Positions 17,166-25,623 are shown, counted from the stretch's first letter. The stretch is 64,000 nucleotides of DNA from CAVQNQ01 sp964427655 (GCA_964427655.1 CAYRWE010000002.1:1-64000), one strand, 5' to 3'. Numbers and translations: made by a program. Notes: generated by a model from the letters alone, not told the origin.

Positions 17166-17948
17166 TTGCGAAATCCCGATCTCACTGGCGGCCTAGAGGG
17201 GTGTGGAAACGAGACGGCGCGCGAGGATTGCGTCCGGCTTCTCGTGCTCGACGGGCAGGCTCTTTTTCGGTCTAGCTTGAGTCGCCTCCTGGCATCGCAA
17301 CCTGGGTTTCAAGTAGTGGGCGAGTGCGCCGGTTCCGCCGAAGCGCTGGAGATCCTGGGCGCTTTACCCGTCGATGTGGTCCTGCTGGATTTCGGCTGCG
17401 TGACGCAGGGGGGAGACGACTTCATGTCCGAAGCCCGCCGCAAGGGTTATCAGGGCCGCTTTCTGATCGTCACCGAAGCCGTGGATGCCAGGCGATCGGC
17501 AATTGCCATAGGCCTCGGCGCATCCGGCGTTTTTCTAAGGTCCGAGTCGCCCGATCGCCTGGTGCGCGCCATCGAGCTGGTGGCCAGCGGCGCCGTCTGG
17601 CTCGATGAAACCATCATTCGGCTCCTGGCCGATCAGTCGATTGGCAAGCTGCCGCGATCGGAAGACTCGGATTCCGGCAATCTCTTGCCGGACCGGGAGC
17701 AAAAGGTGCTGCTGGGCGTTCTCGGGGGCCTGTCGAATAAGAAGATTGGTGCGAATCTCGGTATTTCCGAGAGCACCGTCAAGGCAGCGCTGCAGCGGTT
17801 GTTCCTCAAGACGGGCGTGCGAACGCGGAGCCAGCTTGTCCGCGTGGCGCTCGAAGGTTCGCTCAAGACCGCCAAAGGCCTGATGCGGCACTTACGAAAC
17901 GCCAAAGCGGCTTCATCTCTCCGCGGCGAACTCCATCCCATAATCTAG
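17166..17948 (+). CDS. NarL/FixJ-type response regulator with degenerate receiver and LuxR HTH
   Basis: A 260-residue protein. The receiver spans about residues 23-140. The usual acidic pair DDH is LDG (Asp29 only); the phospho-acceptor Asp75 is present (VDVVLLDFG); the conserved Lys is replaced by Arg in GVFLRSESPD. The HTH is LLGVLGGLSNKKIGANLGISESTVKAALQRLFLKTGVRTRSQLVRVALE. The altered pocket suggests phosphorylation-independent or modified control. The TTG start at 17166 has GAGGTGG upstream; no ATG is in frame near it. It diverges from the efflux operon, which it might regulate. Confidence 0.8.
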   Translation: MRNPDLTGGLEGCGNETAREDCVRLLVLDGQALFRSSLSRLLASQPGFQVVGECAGSAEALEILGALPVDVVLLDFGCVTQGGDDFMSEARRKGYQGRFLIVTEAVDARRSAIAIGLGASGVFLRSESPDRLVRAIELVASGAVWLDETIIRLLADQSIGKLPRSEDSDSGNLLPDREQKVLLGVLGGLSNKKIGANLGISESTVKAALQRLFLKTGVRTRSQLVRVALEGSLKTAKGLMRHLRNAKAASSLRGELHPII

Positions 17949-17951
17949 GGA

Positions 17952-18002
17952 GCGATCTTCCGGCAGCCGAACGGCTAATCTTTCGATTGGCCGGCAGATC
18001 GC
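17952..18002. terminator. Large hairpin between two convergent regulator genes
   Basis: The 13-bp arms GCGATCTTCCGGC (17952-17964) and GCCGGCAGATCGC (17990-18002) pair with one mismatch. A small inner hairpin AGCCG-AA-CGGCT lies between them. It fills nearly the whole gap between the stop codons at 17948 and 18008, so it probably serves as a bidirectional transcript end. Confidence 0.6.
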
Positions 18003-18007
18003 CCCGT

Positions 18008-18934
18008 TCACAGAACGTTCCGATACAGTTCCAGGGCCACCCGCACGAGCTGGCTGCGGGTTCGAACCCCCGTTTTGGCGAAGAGCTGCTGCATGGTGTT
18101 CTTGACGGCGCTTTCCGAGATCTCCATGCGGGCCGCGATCTCTTTGTTAGCCAAGCCTTGTACCAGCAGCCGCAGGACCTCCGTCTCTCTGCCATTCAAT
18201 GCGGCCGGCTCGCGCTGCTCTAATATAGGCGAATTCAAGCCGCCCGGCGCGGTCGCCGCGGCGTCCCCGGCTTCCTCTCCGCTTGTTTCCGCGATGATCG
18301 CCGCCAGCTTGGGATTCGAACCCTCCTTGTAAGTCGAGAACCAGACGTCGGCCGTGAAAAACTCGCCGCTGCCCCGATGTCCCAGGCACTGCATGGATGC
18401 CCGGAACTGGGGAGCCTCTTCCCAACGAAGCGCATGATGCAGTTCCGGCAGGAACGCCGCGATGGGATCGCCGATCAAGTATCCGGCTCGCGGGATCATC
18501 AGTTCCACAGCCGCGCGATTGGCGAGTTCGATGATGCCGCGCTCGTTGACGGTCACGATCGCCGCGGGGCTGGTGTCCACGAGGATCTTCAGTCTCTCCT
18601 GGGCTTCCAGGCTCAGGCGGCGATTGCGGACCAGCTCTCCGACGAATAATCCGCAGCCCGCCAGTGCCAGAGTTTCAAAACCCAGCCGCACAAACGATGG
18701 CTCCAGTGAGCTGAAAATCTCGGCGAGCACCGCGCAGGCCGTGCCCAATAGTGCGACGAACCACCGCGGCAGGAAGGCCGCCGCCAGCATAATGGGAAAT
18801 AAATACAGAAAGCCCAGCGAGACATACGGCTTCGTCCACCAATCCACCGCGGCGATTATCAGAACAATTACGCCGCTAACCACCAGGACCGCCGTTCGAT
18901 TCCGGCGATCCCACAACCGTTCCAGAGCCGGCAT
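18008..18934 (-). CDS. Membrane-bound PAS-LuxR transcriptional regulator
   Basis: A 308-residue protein. Three or four hydrophobic segments occupy about residues 12-110 (TAVLVVSGVIVLIIAAVDWW; SLGFLYLFPIMLAAAFL; FETLALAGCGLFVGELV). A PAS domain follows (ILVDTSPAAIVTVNERGIIELANRAAVELM), then a C-terminal LuxR HTH (NGRETEVLRLLVQGLANKEIAARMEISESAVKNTMQQLFAKTGVRTRSQLVRVALE). It has no kinase or receiver domain, so it appears to be a one-component membrane sensor acting directly on DNA. Its last HTH helix is nearly identical to that of the convergent regulator at 17166. Confidence 0.82.
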   Translation of the reverse strand: MPALERLWDRRNRTAVLVVSGVIVLIIAAVDWWTKPYVSLGFLYLFPIMLAAAFLPRWFVALLGTACAVLAEIFSSLEPSFVRLGFETLALAGCGLFVGELVRNRRLSLEAQERLKILVDTSPAAIVTVNERGIIELANRAAVELMIPRAGYLIGDPIAAFLPELHHALRWEEAPQFRASMQCLGHRGSGEFFTADVWFSTYKEGSNPKLAAIIAETSGEEAGDAAATAPGGLNSPILEQREPAALNGRETEVLRLLVQGLANKEIAARMEISESAVKNTMQQLFAKTGVRTRSQLVRVALELYRNVL

Positions 18935-19039
18935 GATAGGGAATCTTGATTATCGCGCTTCCATGCCAGCCCGTTCGCGTGCACCGAGGCTTCTTGTGGA
19001 TAATCCTTTGATTGCAGCGGAAAGCGGCGCGCGACGGGC

Positions 19040-19609
19040 CTAGCGGGGTACGAAGGGGTAATTCTGGGACAGATCGGAGAGCATTTCGCGCTCCTCCGGC
19101 GAGTAAGACTTCTTGAACTCCTCGCCCGCCAGCCGCGCGCGCCGCTCCTCGTCCGACATGCCATGCAGTTGCACGATTTCCCGCCGCAGGACCCTCCGCC
19201 GGTCCTCGGGCAGATTATTGAAGGTCTGTATATGGCGCCGCAGCGCGTTCTGCTCGGCCGGCGGCAGGCGGGAGAGCATCTCGAGCTGTTGCAGGCGGCG
19301 CTCCTTCTCCGCCGGGGGAAGCCGGTCGAGCGTTTCCAGACGCTCGCGGATGCGCTCCTGTTGTTGCAACGGCATCTTCGATAGCAGGCGCTCGCGTTGT
19401 TCGGGCGTCATCTGCAAAAGGCGCTGCACCGGCAAGGCCGGATTGTTCAGCTTGGCCTGGCCTTTTCCCTGGCCCTTGGGCTGGGCGCTCTTGCGGGGCG
19501 CTGCCCGGGCCGCCGGCGCGCGCGGCGCGGGAGGCGGCTTGGGCTGCTTCTGGGCGAGCAGGCATGGCACGAGCGCCAGCCACGCCGCGCCCACCAGGTG
19601 TACGCGCAT
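19040..19609 (-). CDS. Secreted DUF3106-type helical repeat protein
   Basis: A 189-residue protein with a signal peptide (MRVHLVGAAWLALVPCLLAQ) and a Pro/Ala/Lys-rich linker (about 21-55). A Glu/Arg/Gln-rich helical region follows built on about 20-residue units such as LDRLPPAEKERRLQQLEML and LSRLPPAEQNALRRHIQTF. This is the DUF3106 pattern. It starts 3 bp after the stop of the anti-sigma gene, so it is the last gene of a sigma / anti-sigma / DUF3106 operon. A CpxP-like extracytoplasmic modulator role is plausible but inferred. Confidence 0.75.
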   Translation of the reverse strand: MRVHLVGAAWLALVPCLLAQKQPKPPPAPRAPAARAAPRKSAQPKGQGKGQAKLNNPALPVQRLLQMTPEQRERLLSKMPLQQQERIRERLETLDRLPPAEKERRLQQLEMLSRLPPAEQNALRRHIQTFNNLPEDRRRVLRREIVQLHGMSDEERRARLAGEEFKKSYSPEEREMLSDLSQNYPFVPR

Positions 19610-19612
19610 TCC

Positions 19613-20104
19613 TCAGATCCTGGGCGACCCGCTATCCGCCCGCACCGAGCGGTCGAACTGGGAGATCATTTCCAGGTCGTCCAGGGCGTGCTCCACCTGG
19701 TCGGGCTGCATGGCTTCCACCTGCGCCGTGACGGGGGCGGGCCGCACCGGACCGGAAGGCCGCTCCAGCAGCATGGCCCCGAGGATCGCCGCGCAAGCGG
19801 CCGCCGCCACCGGCAGCACGCGCCATCCCATCAGGGGACGCAAAGGGCGCAGCGCCAGTTCCCACCACCCGACCCGCTCGGCGATCCGCTCGCTCAGGCG
19901 CCGGTCGAAATCGCTCGATACCGGGGCGGCTTCCCAAACATCCAACGCTCCCCATACCGCCCTCTGCCCGTCCGCGAATTCCCGGCAGGCGGAACACGCC
20001 TCCAGGTGACGCTCCAGCGCCGCCAGCGTGCCTGCATCCAGCTTGCGGGCCGCGTATGGCACAAGCAAATCCACGCTCTCCCCGGTTTCCATCGGGCACT
20101 TCAT
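19613..20104 (-). CDS. Zinc-finger anti-sigma factor with single membrane segment
   Basis: A 163-residue protein. The zinc-finger motif HLEACSAC lies at about residues 32-39 with an early Cys at position 3. A transmembrane segment (WRVLPVAAAACAAILGAMLLE) follows near residue 98-115, then a short outer tail. It should sequester the ECF sigma factor encoded upstream at 20188-20793, from which it is separated by 83 bp. The DUF3106 gene follows after 3 bp. Confidence 0.8.
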   Translation of the reverse strand: MKCPMETGESVDLLVPYAARKLDAGTLAALERHLEACSACREFADGQRAVWGALDVWEAAPVSSDFDRRLSERIAERVGWWELALRPLRPLMGWRVLPVAAAACAAILGAMLLERPSGPVRPAPVTAQVEAMQPDQVEHALDDLEMISQFDRSVRADSGSPRI

Positions 20105-20187
20105 AAATCGGACCTTTCTTCCCTAAGCTTTATAGCCGGGTTTCCCCAAGCCAGGCAGCCAAGTCTTCCCCAAGCCCCATGGCTTCC

Positions 20188-20793
20188 CTACGCCATATGG
20201 GCCAAGCGGGCGCGCAATGTCTCATACGCCCGAAATAACAGCGATTTCACAGCCGACTCCGAGCAGCTCAGCGCCCGGGCGATCTGCGAATATTCCATCT
20301 CTTGATACTTGTGCATCAGGACCGCGGCTCTTTGCTTTTCCGGCAGGGCCGCTACGGCTTGCCGCACTTCCGCAAGCCGGGCCTCATACACCATGCTCTG
20401 TTCCGCCGAAGGCCGCTGGTCCGAGACCTGTCTTACGGGCTGGTCCGGCGAATCCTTGTCCAGCCTCTCTTGCAGCCTCTCGCTTTTCCCGTCGCGTATG
20501 GAATTCAGCGCCAGGTGGGTGGCAATCCGAAACAGCCAGGTTGTGAACTTGGCGGTCGGCTCGTAGCTGGTTCGGGATCGATACACGCGCAGGAAAACCT
20601 CCTGCGCCAGTTCCTCCGCCACCGCCTGGTTTTGCACCATGCGATAGAGGAAATGAACCACCGAAGAGCGGTATTTCTCGAGCAAAACGCCAAAACTGGC
20701 GCCATCGCCCTCTTTTACGCGCAACATCAACTGGGCGTCGTAATCCAGGGCCACGGCCGCACCGCTCATATCAGTCTTAACCCGTTCCCGCAT
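20188..20793 (-). CDS. ECF-type RNA polymerase sigma factor
   Basis: A sigma-70 family protein of up to 201 residues. Region 2: VKEGDGASFGVLLEKYRSSVVHFLYRMVQNQAVAEELAQEVFLRVYRS in overlapping parts, with FTTWLFRIATHLALNSIRD. Region 4: LMHKYQEMEYSQIARALSCSESAVKSLLFRAYETLRARL. The ATG at 20793 is the longest start; the ATG at 20769 (MSGAAVALDY) is a likely alternative. An inverted repeat covers the first start codon. It lies 40 bp downstream of gpsA on the same strand and may be partly co-transcribed with it. Confidence 0.92.
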   Translation of the reverse strand: MRERVKTDMSGAAVALDYDAQLMLRVKEGDGASFGVLLEKYRSSVVHFLYRMVQNQAVAEELAQEVFLRVYRSRTSYEPTAKFTTWLFRIATHLALNSIRDGKSERLQERLDKDSPDQPVRQVSDQRPSAEQSMVYEARLAEVRQAVAALPEKQRAAVLMHKYQEMEYSQIARALSCSESAVKSLLFRAYETLRARLAHMA

Positions 20794-20830
20794 TGGAGGT
20801 TGCGTCCCGCCTGGAAGATTAATGCGGGAA
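20785..20830 (-). promoter_or_regulatory. 10-bp inverted repeat over the sigma factor start codon
   Basis: TTCCCGCATT (20785-20794) and AATGCGGGAA (20821-20830) are perfect inverted arms 26 nt apart. In mRNA they would form a hairpin in the gpsA-sigma gap, with one arm containing the first AUG. This could gate translation from 20793 or act as an operator. Confidence 0.5.
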
Positions 20831-20833
20831 TTA

Positions 20834-21832
20834 CTACTCCCCCTTCAGCGACCGGTCCATCAGCCTCCGGATAGCTTCTCGGGGAGATACCTGGGAGTGT
20901 AGCATCTCGAACATCTGCTGCGAGATGGGCATCTCCACCCCATATAGACGCGCCAGCTCGACCGCCGCGCTGGTAGTCTTGACGCCCTCGGCGACCATCC
21001 GCATGGAGCCAACAATTTCCTCCAGAGCGCGCCCGCGCGCCAGCTCGATCCCCACCATGCGGTTGCGGCTGAGCTCGCCGTGGCACGTCAGGACAAGATC
21101 ACCCAATCCGGCTAACCCGGACAAAGTCAATGGTTTACCTCCCATGCCGACAGCCAGGCGGGTCATTTCCGCAAGGCCCCGCGTGATCAGAGCGGCCATC
21201 GGATTATGCCCCAGGCCCAAGCCGTGCAGAACGCCCGCCCCGATGGCCACGACGTTCTTGATGGCCCCTCCAATTTCGACACCGATTGGGTCCTGGTTGG
21301 CATATACCCGGAAACTGGGCCCCGAGAAAGCCGCTTGAAGCTCTTCGGCTAGACCGCCATCACGCGAAGCTACTACTAATGCCGTAGGTTGCTGGGCCGC
21401 CACCTCCCGCGCGAAGGTGGGGCCGGAAAGCACCGCGATCCGCGGATCCATGCGGGCCTGCAGGACCTCGCGCATAATTTCCGAGGCCCGTAGCAGCGTG
21501 CCGTTCTCGAGCCCCTTGGTGGCGCTCACAAACACCATGGATTCATTGAGAAACGGCAGCATCTGCCGGTACAATGCCCGCACCAGGTGTGATGGCATGA
21601 CGCTGAGTACCACCTCGGCGCCCTCCAGCGTCACGGCCAGCCGGGATGTTACTTCGACTTCTGTCGGAATCGTGAACCCAGGAAAATAGAGGTCGTTCTC
21701 GCGAGTCGCCGCCATGCGCGCGGCCAGATCCTCTTCATACACCCAGAGCCGCACACGCTCAAACCGCGGCGCCAGCACGATGGCTAGGGCAGTTCCCCAG
21801 TTCCCCGCCCCGATGATGGCCAGGTTCTTCAA
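20834..21832 (-). CDS. gpsA: Glycerol-3-phosphate dehydrogenase (NAD(P)+)
   Basis: It makes sn-glycerol 3-phosphate from dihydroxyacetone phosphate for phospholipid synthesis. The nucleotide-binding GAGNWGTA is at residues 7-14. VFVSATKGLENG, the FRVYANQDPIGVEIGGAIKNVVAIGAG core and GLAGLGDLVLTC are family-typical. Length 332 is normal. It overlaps plsY by 4 bp (ATGA), so the two steps of acyl-glycerol-phosphate synthesis are encoded together. Confidence 0.96.
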   Translation of the reverse strand: MKNLAIIGAGNWGTALAIVLAPRFERVRLWVYEEDLAARMAATRENDLYFPGFTIPTEVEVTSRLAVTLEGAEVVLSVMPSHLVRALYRQMLPFLNESMVFVSATKGLENGTLLRASEIMREVLQARMDPRIAVLSGPTFAREVAAQQPTALVVASRDGGLAEELQAAFSGPSFRVYANQDPIGVEIGGAIKNVVAIGAGVLHGLGLGHNPMAALITRGLAEMTRLAVGMGGKPLTLSGLAGLGDLVLTCHGELSRNRMVGIELARGRALEEIVGSMRMVAEGVKTTSAAVELARLYGVEMPISQQMFEMLHSQVSPREAIRRLMDRSLKGE

Positions 21833-22434
21833 TGTTTGTGGGCTCCGAAGGTGAAGACGTGCTCGGTTCCGGCGCGCAGTCGCTCAATGTTACTACTATG
21901 CTTGTAGACGATAAAGGCGCCGGCGATGATGGCGGCCGCTTCCACCTGCCACGCCGGCTGCACGACGATCCACACCGCCAATGGAAAACAGCCCGCCGCG
22001 ATGATGGATCCTAACGAGATATACCTCGTCCAGGCCACCACGCCCACGAATACCACCAGCGACGCCAGCAATGCCACGGGTGTAAGACATAAGAACGCGC
22101 CCACGAAGCTGGCCACCGCCTTCCCACCCTTGAATCTCAGGAAGACCGGGTAGGCGTGCCCTGCCATCACCGCCAGCGCCGCCGCGCTCATCCACAACGG
22201 GTCGGAGTGCGTGAGCCGGCCCGCGATCCACACGGCCAGATAGCCCTTCAAAATGTCGAGCAGCAGGGTGGCGATCCCCGCCGCGCGGCCGGTCGTCCGC
22301 AGGACATTGGTGGCGCCGATATTGCCGCTGCCTGCCGCCCGCACATCCGCGCCGGTCTTCCATTTGACCAGCAGGAATCCGAATGGAATCGCGCCTAGCA
22401 AGTAGGCGATCGCCAGAACCAGTGCCCAAGTCAT
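21829..22434 (-). CDS. plsY: Acyl-phosphate:glycerol-3-phosphate acyltransferase
   Basis: An integral membrane enzyme that acylates glycerol 3-phosphate using acyl-phosphate. Motifs: LLGAIPFGFL, GSGNIGATNVLRTTGR and FRFKGGKAVA; several hydrophobic helices; 201 residues. The ATG directly follows the thpR stop codon (TAAATG) and the 3' end overlaps gpsA. Confidence 0.95.
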   Translation of the reverse strand: MTWALVLAIAYLLGAIPFGFLLVKWKTGADVRAAGSGNIGATNVLRTTGRAAGIATLLLDILKGYLAVWIAGRLTHSDPLWMSAAALAVMAGHAYPVFLRFKGGKAVASFVGAFLCLTPVALLASLVVFVGVVAWTRYISLGSIIAAGCFPLAVWIVVQPAWQVEAAAIIAGAFIVYKHSSNIERLRAGTEHVFTFGAHKH

Positions 22435-22983
22435 TTATTTTGAGAGTGGAAACTCCGCAAGCTTAGTGTACACGGAACCGCCCGGGCTGAGCCGGCTGTG
22501 ATACAGGAAGAAGCTGTTCGCCGCGAACCGCCCGAAATCGCGCGACGGCAGGGCGGCGATGCGCTGCTGCAACGGCTCGAAATTCAGCCGGTCCTTGATC
22601 CGCGCCAGCGTGAGGTGCGGCGAAAACGGCCGCGTCTCCGCCGCGATTCCCAGGGCCGAGGTGGCGCGGTCCGTCTCAGCGGCCAGTGGCGCCAGGCCGG
22701 CGGCCTCGATCCCGCACCAGAAGACTCGCGGCGCGCGCGGGTTGGGGAAAAACCCGAGATCGCGAATGCCGATCTCAAGCGGCGGGCGCGACGGCAAGCC
22801 GGCCAGCGCGGATTTCAGCTCGTCCAGCCGCCCCTCCGGCCAATCCCCTATAAACTTGGTGGTGATGTGCAGGTTGGCCGCGGGACTCCATTGGATGCGC
22901 GCGGCGGGACCGAGCGTCTCGATCAGCCGCTCCAGGCCATGGAGCACCTCGGCGGGCAGATCCAGGCCGGTGAACAATCGCAT
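22435..22983 (-). CDS. thpR: RNA 2',3'-cyclic phosphodiesterase (LigT/ThpR family)
   Basis: A 182-residue 2H phosphoesterase. The two catalytic HxTx motifs are visible: HITT at residues 39-42 and HLTL near residue 124. N-terminal MRLFTGLDLP is typical. The family hydrolyses 2',3'-cyclic phosphates on RNA ends. It is the first gene of the thpR-plsY-gpsA run and diverges from the DNA glycosylase gene across 42 bp. Confidence 0.9.
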   Translation of the reverse strand: MRLFTGLDLPAEVLHGLERLIETLGPAARIQWSPAANLHITTKFIGDWPEGRLDELKSALAGLPSRPPLEIGIRDLGFFPNPRAPRVFWCGIEAAGLAPLAAETDRATSALGIAAETRPFSPHLTLARIKDRLNFEPLQQRIAALPSRDFGRFAANSFFLYHSRLSPGGSVYTKLAEFPLSK

Positions 22984-23025
22984 GCGTTTTTCATTTTACG
23001 GCCTTCGGGCGAAAGTAGAGAGAGC

Positions 23026-23631
23026 ATGGCTCTCGGATTCAGCGGAAAAAGCGTGACCTTCGGTCCCATTCTAAAGCGCGATTTCTACGCGCGCCCCACT
23101 GTGGAAGTGGCTCGCGCGCTCCTCGGGAAAGTGCTGGTGCATGGCCCGGCCGCCGGAATCATCGTCGAGACCGAAGCTTACCTGGGATCGGAGGACCTGG
23201 CGGCGCATTCGGCGCGCGGCCTCACGCCCCGCACCCGCGTCATCTTCGGGCCGCCGGGGCACGCCTACGTCTACTTCATCTATGGCATGTACGAGTGCTT
23301 CAACCTGGTGGCGGAACCCGACGGCCATCCCGGTGCCGTGCTCGTCCGCGCGCTCGAGCCGGCCGCCGGTTTGGACCTCATGTGGCAGCGCCGGCCGGCC
23401 GCCCGCAAGCTGGAGGATCTGACATCCGGGCCCGGCAAGCTGACCCTGGCCCTGGCCATCACACGGGCGCAAGATGGCGCCGATGTCACGCGCGGCAGCC
23501 TGGTAGTTCGCCAGCCCGTCGAGCGCCGGGCCATCGAGATTCAAACCGGCCCGCGCGTGGGGATCAGCCAGTCGACCGATTGGCCGCTGCGTTTCAGCAT
23601 CAAGGGAAATCCCTTCGTCAGCCGCGCGTAA
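23026..23631 (+). CDS. 3-methyladenine DNA glycosylase (AAG/MPG family)
   Basis: A base-excision repair enzyme removing alkylated purines. Motifs: FYARPTVEVARALLGKVLVH, IIVETEAYLGSEDLAAHSARG, and GHAYVYFIYGMYECFNLVAEPDG, with LTSGPGKLTLALAI in the C-terminal half. The ATG at 23026 follows GAGAGAG and gives 201 residues, the normal size; the frame is open further upstream without family similarity. Confidence 0.92.
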   Translation: MALGFSGKSVTFGPILKRDFYARPTVEVARALLGKVLVHGPAAGIIVETEAYLGSEDLAAHSARGLTPRTRVIFGPPGHAYVYFIYGMYECFNLVAEPDGHPGAVLVRALEPAAGLDLMWQRRPAARKLEDLTSGPGKLTLALAITRAQDGADVTRGSLVVRQPVERRAIEIQTGPRVGISQSTDWPLRFSIKGNPFVSRA

Positions 23632-23693
23632 GCCGGGGTTGCCCCGCACGATAGCCCCCCGCGGCCACGCTTGACTGGAAGATTGCTTGCAAA

Positions 23694-23718
23694 GGTGGGG
23701 CATGCTCTTAGCTTGCCC
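23694..23718. repeat. Dispersed hairpin element, copy 1
   Basis: The core is GGGCATGC-TCTTA-GCTTGCCC preceded by GGTG. Stem arms pair except for a T/T mismatch. It lies 63 bp after the glycosylase stop and 13 bp before the treZ ATG. Other copies are at 48586, 51710 and 53383. Confidence 0.8.
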
Positions 23719-23730
23719 ATATCTCAAAAA

Positions 23731-25623
23731 ATGGTTCAAGAATATACCTTGCCCATAGGCGCCCAAGTCCTAGCCCGCGCGCATGGCGTCCGGTTCCGCG
23801 TCTGGGCGCCGCTGCGCGAACGCGTGAAGGCCGTACTCGAGAGCGGCCCCGGTTCGCCCGCCGAAATCGAACTGATCCGCGAAGGCGAATATTTCTCCGG
23901 TCTCGCCGAAAATGCCTCCGCCGGAACCCGCTATCGCTACCGCCTGGATGGCGCCAGCCCGTTCCCCGACCCCGCATCACGATTTCAGCCCGATGGCTCC
24001 CACGGTTCCTCGGAGGTCGTTGACCCCGCCGCTTTCGCGTGGAGCGATTCCTCCTGGAAGGGCGCCGTGCTCGCCGGCCAGGTAATTTACGAGATGCACC
24101 TCGGGACGTTCACCGAAGAGGGCACCTGGGAGGCCGCGCGAAAGCAATTGCCGGAGCTGGCCTCGGCCGGCATCTCCACCCTGGAAGTCATGCCCGTCGC
24201 CGATTTCCCCGGCCGCTTCGGCTGGGGATACGATGGCGTCAACCTCTTCGCGCCCTCCTGGTTATACGGGCGCCCCGACGATATGCGCCGCTTCGTGGAC
24301 GAAGCGCACGGCCTCGGCCTGGGCGTGATTCTCGATGTGGTCTACAACCATCTCGGCCCGGATGGCAATTACCTGCGCGAGTTTTCGCCTTACTATTTCA
24401 GCACGCGATACGAGAACGAGTGGGGGGACGCCATCAATTTCGATGCTGAACACTCCCTGCCGGTACGCGAGTACTTTGCCTCGAATGCGGCTTATTGGAT
24501 CGAAGAGTTTCATCTCGATGGCTTGCGTCTGGACGCCACGCAGCAGATCTTCGACAGCTCGCCGGAGCACATCCTGACGGAGATCGTGAAACGCGCGCGG
24601 GCCACCGCGTCCGGCCGATCCATCATCCTGGTCGCCGAAAACGAGTCCCAGGAGACCCGCCTGGCCAGGCCCATCGCCAGCGGCGGTTATGGAATCGATG
24701 CCCTGTGGAACGACGACTTTCATCATAGTGCCATGGCCGCCATGACCGGTCGCAATGAGGCTTACTATTCCGGCTATCTTGGCAGGCCGCAAGAATTCAT
24801 TTCGGCGGTCAAATTCGGATATCTTTACCAGGGCCAATGGTACAACTGGCAGAAGAAGTCGCGCGGCACGCCCAGCCGCGGGCTCGGCGCCGCGCAGTTT
24901 GTGAATTACCTTCAGAATCACGATCAGATCGCTAATTCGTGGCATGGAGAACGGATTCACTTACTGGCCAGCTCCGGCACTTACAGGGCCATGACCGCGC
25001 TGTTGCTTCTGGCGCCCAACACACCCATGTTATTTCAAGGCCAGGAATTCGCCTCTTCCAAGCCTTTCTGCTATTTCGCGGACCACCGGCCGGAATTAGC
25101 GAGGCTGATCCACGAAGGCCGCGTCAAGTTTCTCTCGCAGTTCCCCAGCCTGGCCAGCCTGGAGAAGATCGCCGACATCCTCGATCCCGGCAATCCCGCG
25201 ACTTTCAACAAATGTAAGTTGGATTTCTCCGAGCGCGAAAGCCATGCACGAAGTTACTCCCTGCACAAAGATCTGATTCGCCTCCGCCGCGAGGATCCGG
25301 TTTTCCGGATGCAAGGAGAAGCCGGCCTCGATGGCGCCGTGCTTTCGAGCGATGCCTTTCTGATCCGCTATTTCGGCCCGGATGGCGGCGACCGCCTCCT
25401 GGCGATCAACCTGGGCGTGGACCTGCGCCTGGACGCCGCACCCGAGCCCTTGCTCGCCCCCCCGGAAGGGCGGCGCTGGAAGCTGCTGTGGTCGAGCGAG
25501 GATTCGCGCTATGGCGGCTCCGGCACGCCCGCGCCTGAAAACGATGGCATCTGGCGGCTGCCCGGGCACGCCGCCATCGTGATGCGCCCCGGATCGCCCG
25601 CGGATGGTGCCGATGCCGCCTGA
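23731..25623 (+). CDS. treZ: Malto-oligosyltrehalose trehalohydrolase
   Basis: A GH13 enzyme that releases trehalose from malto-oligosyl-trehalose. An N-terminal CBM48-like domain (VLARAHGVRFRVWAPLRERVKAVLE) precedes the barrel. Barrel motifs are ILDVVYNHLGPDGNYLREFSPYYF, GLRLDATQQIFDSSPEHI (nucleophile Asp), ILVAENE (acid Glu) and LQNHDQIANS. The ATG at 23731 (630 residues) is chosen because the open extension upstream reads through the repeat element at 23694. The usual partner treY is absent; a debranching-type hydrolase overlaps its 3' end instead. Confidence 0.92.
   Translation: MVQEYTLPIGAQVLARAHGVRFRVWAPLRERVKAVLESGPGSPAEIELIREGEYFSGLAENASAGTRYRYRLDGASPFPDPASRFQPDGSHGSSEVVDPAAFAWSDSSWKGAVLAGQVIYEMHLGTFTEEGTWEAARKQLPELASAGISTLEVMPVADFPGRFGWGYDGVNLFAPSWLYGRPDDMRRFVDEAHGLGLGVILDVVYNHLGPDGNYLREFSPYYFSTRYENEWGDAINFDAEHSLPVREYFASNAAYWIEEFHLDGLRLDATQQIFDSSPEHILTEIVKRARATASGRSIILVAENESQETRLARPIASGGYGIDALWNDDFHHSAMAAMTGRNEAYYSGYLGRPQEFISAVKFGYLYQGQWYNWQKKSRGTPSRGLGAAQFVNYLQNHDQIANSWHGERIHLLASSGTYRAMTALLLLAPNTPMLFQGQEFASSKPFCYFADHRPELARLIHEGRVKFLSQFPSLASLEKIADILDPGNPATFNKCKLDFSERESHARSYSLHKDLIRLRREDPVFRMQGEAGLDGAVLSSDAFLIRYFGPDGGDRLLAINLGVDLRLDAAPEPLLAPPEGRRWKLLWSSEDSRYGGSGTPAPENDGIWRLPGHAAIVMRPGSPADGADAA

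Noticed and set aside
22498..23025. N-terminal 176-codon extension of the DNA glycosylase
   Set aside because: It is antisense to thpR and has no similarity to glycosylases; the ATG at 23026 matches the family length and has a ribosome site.
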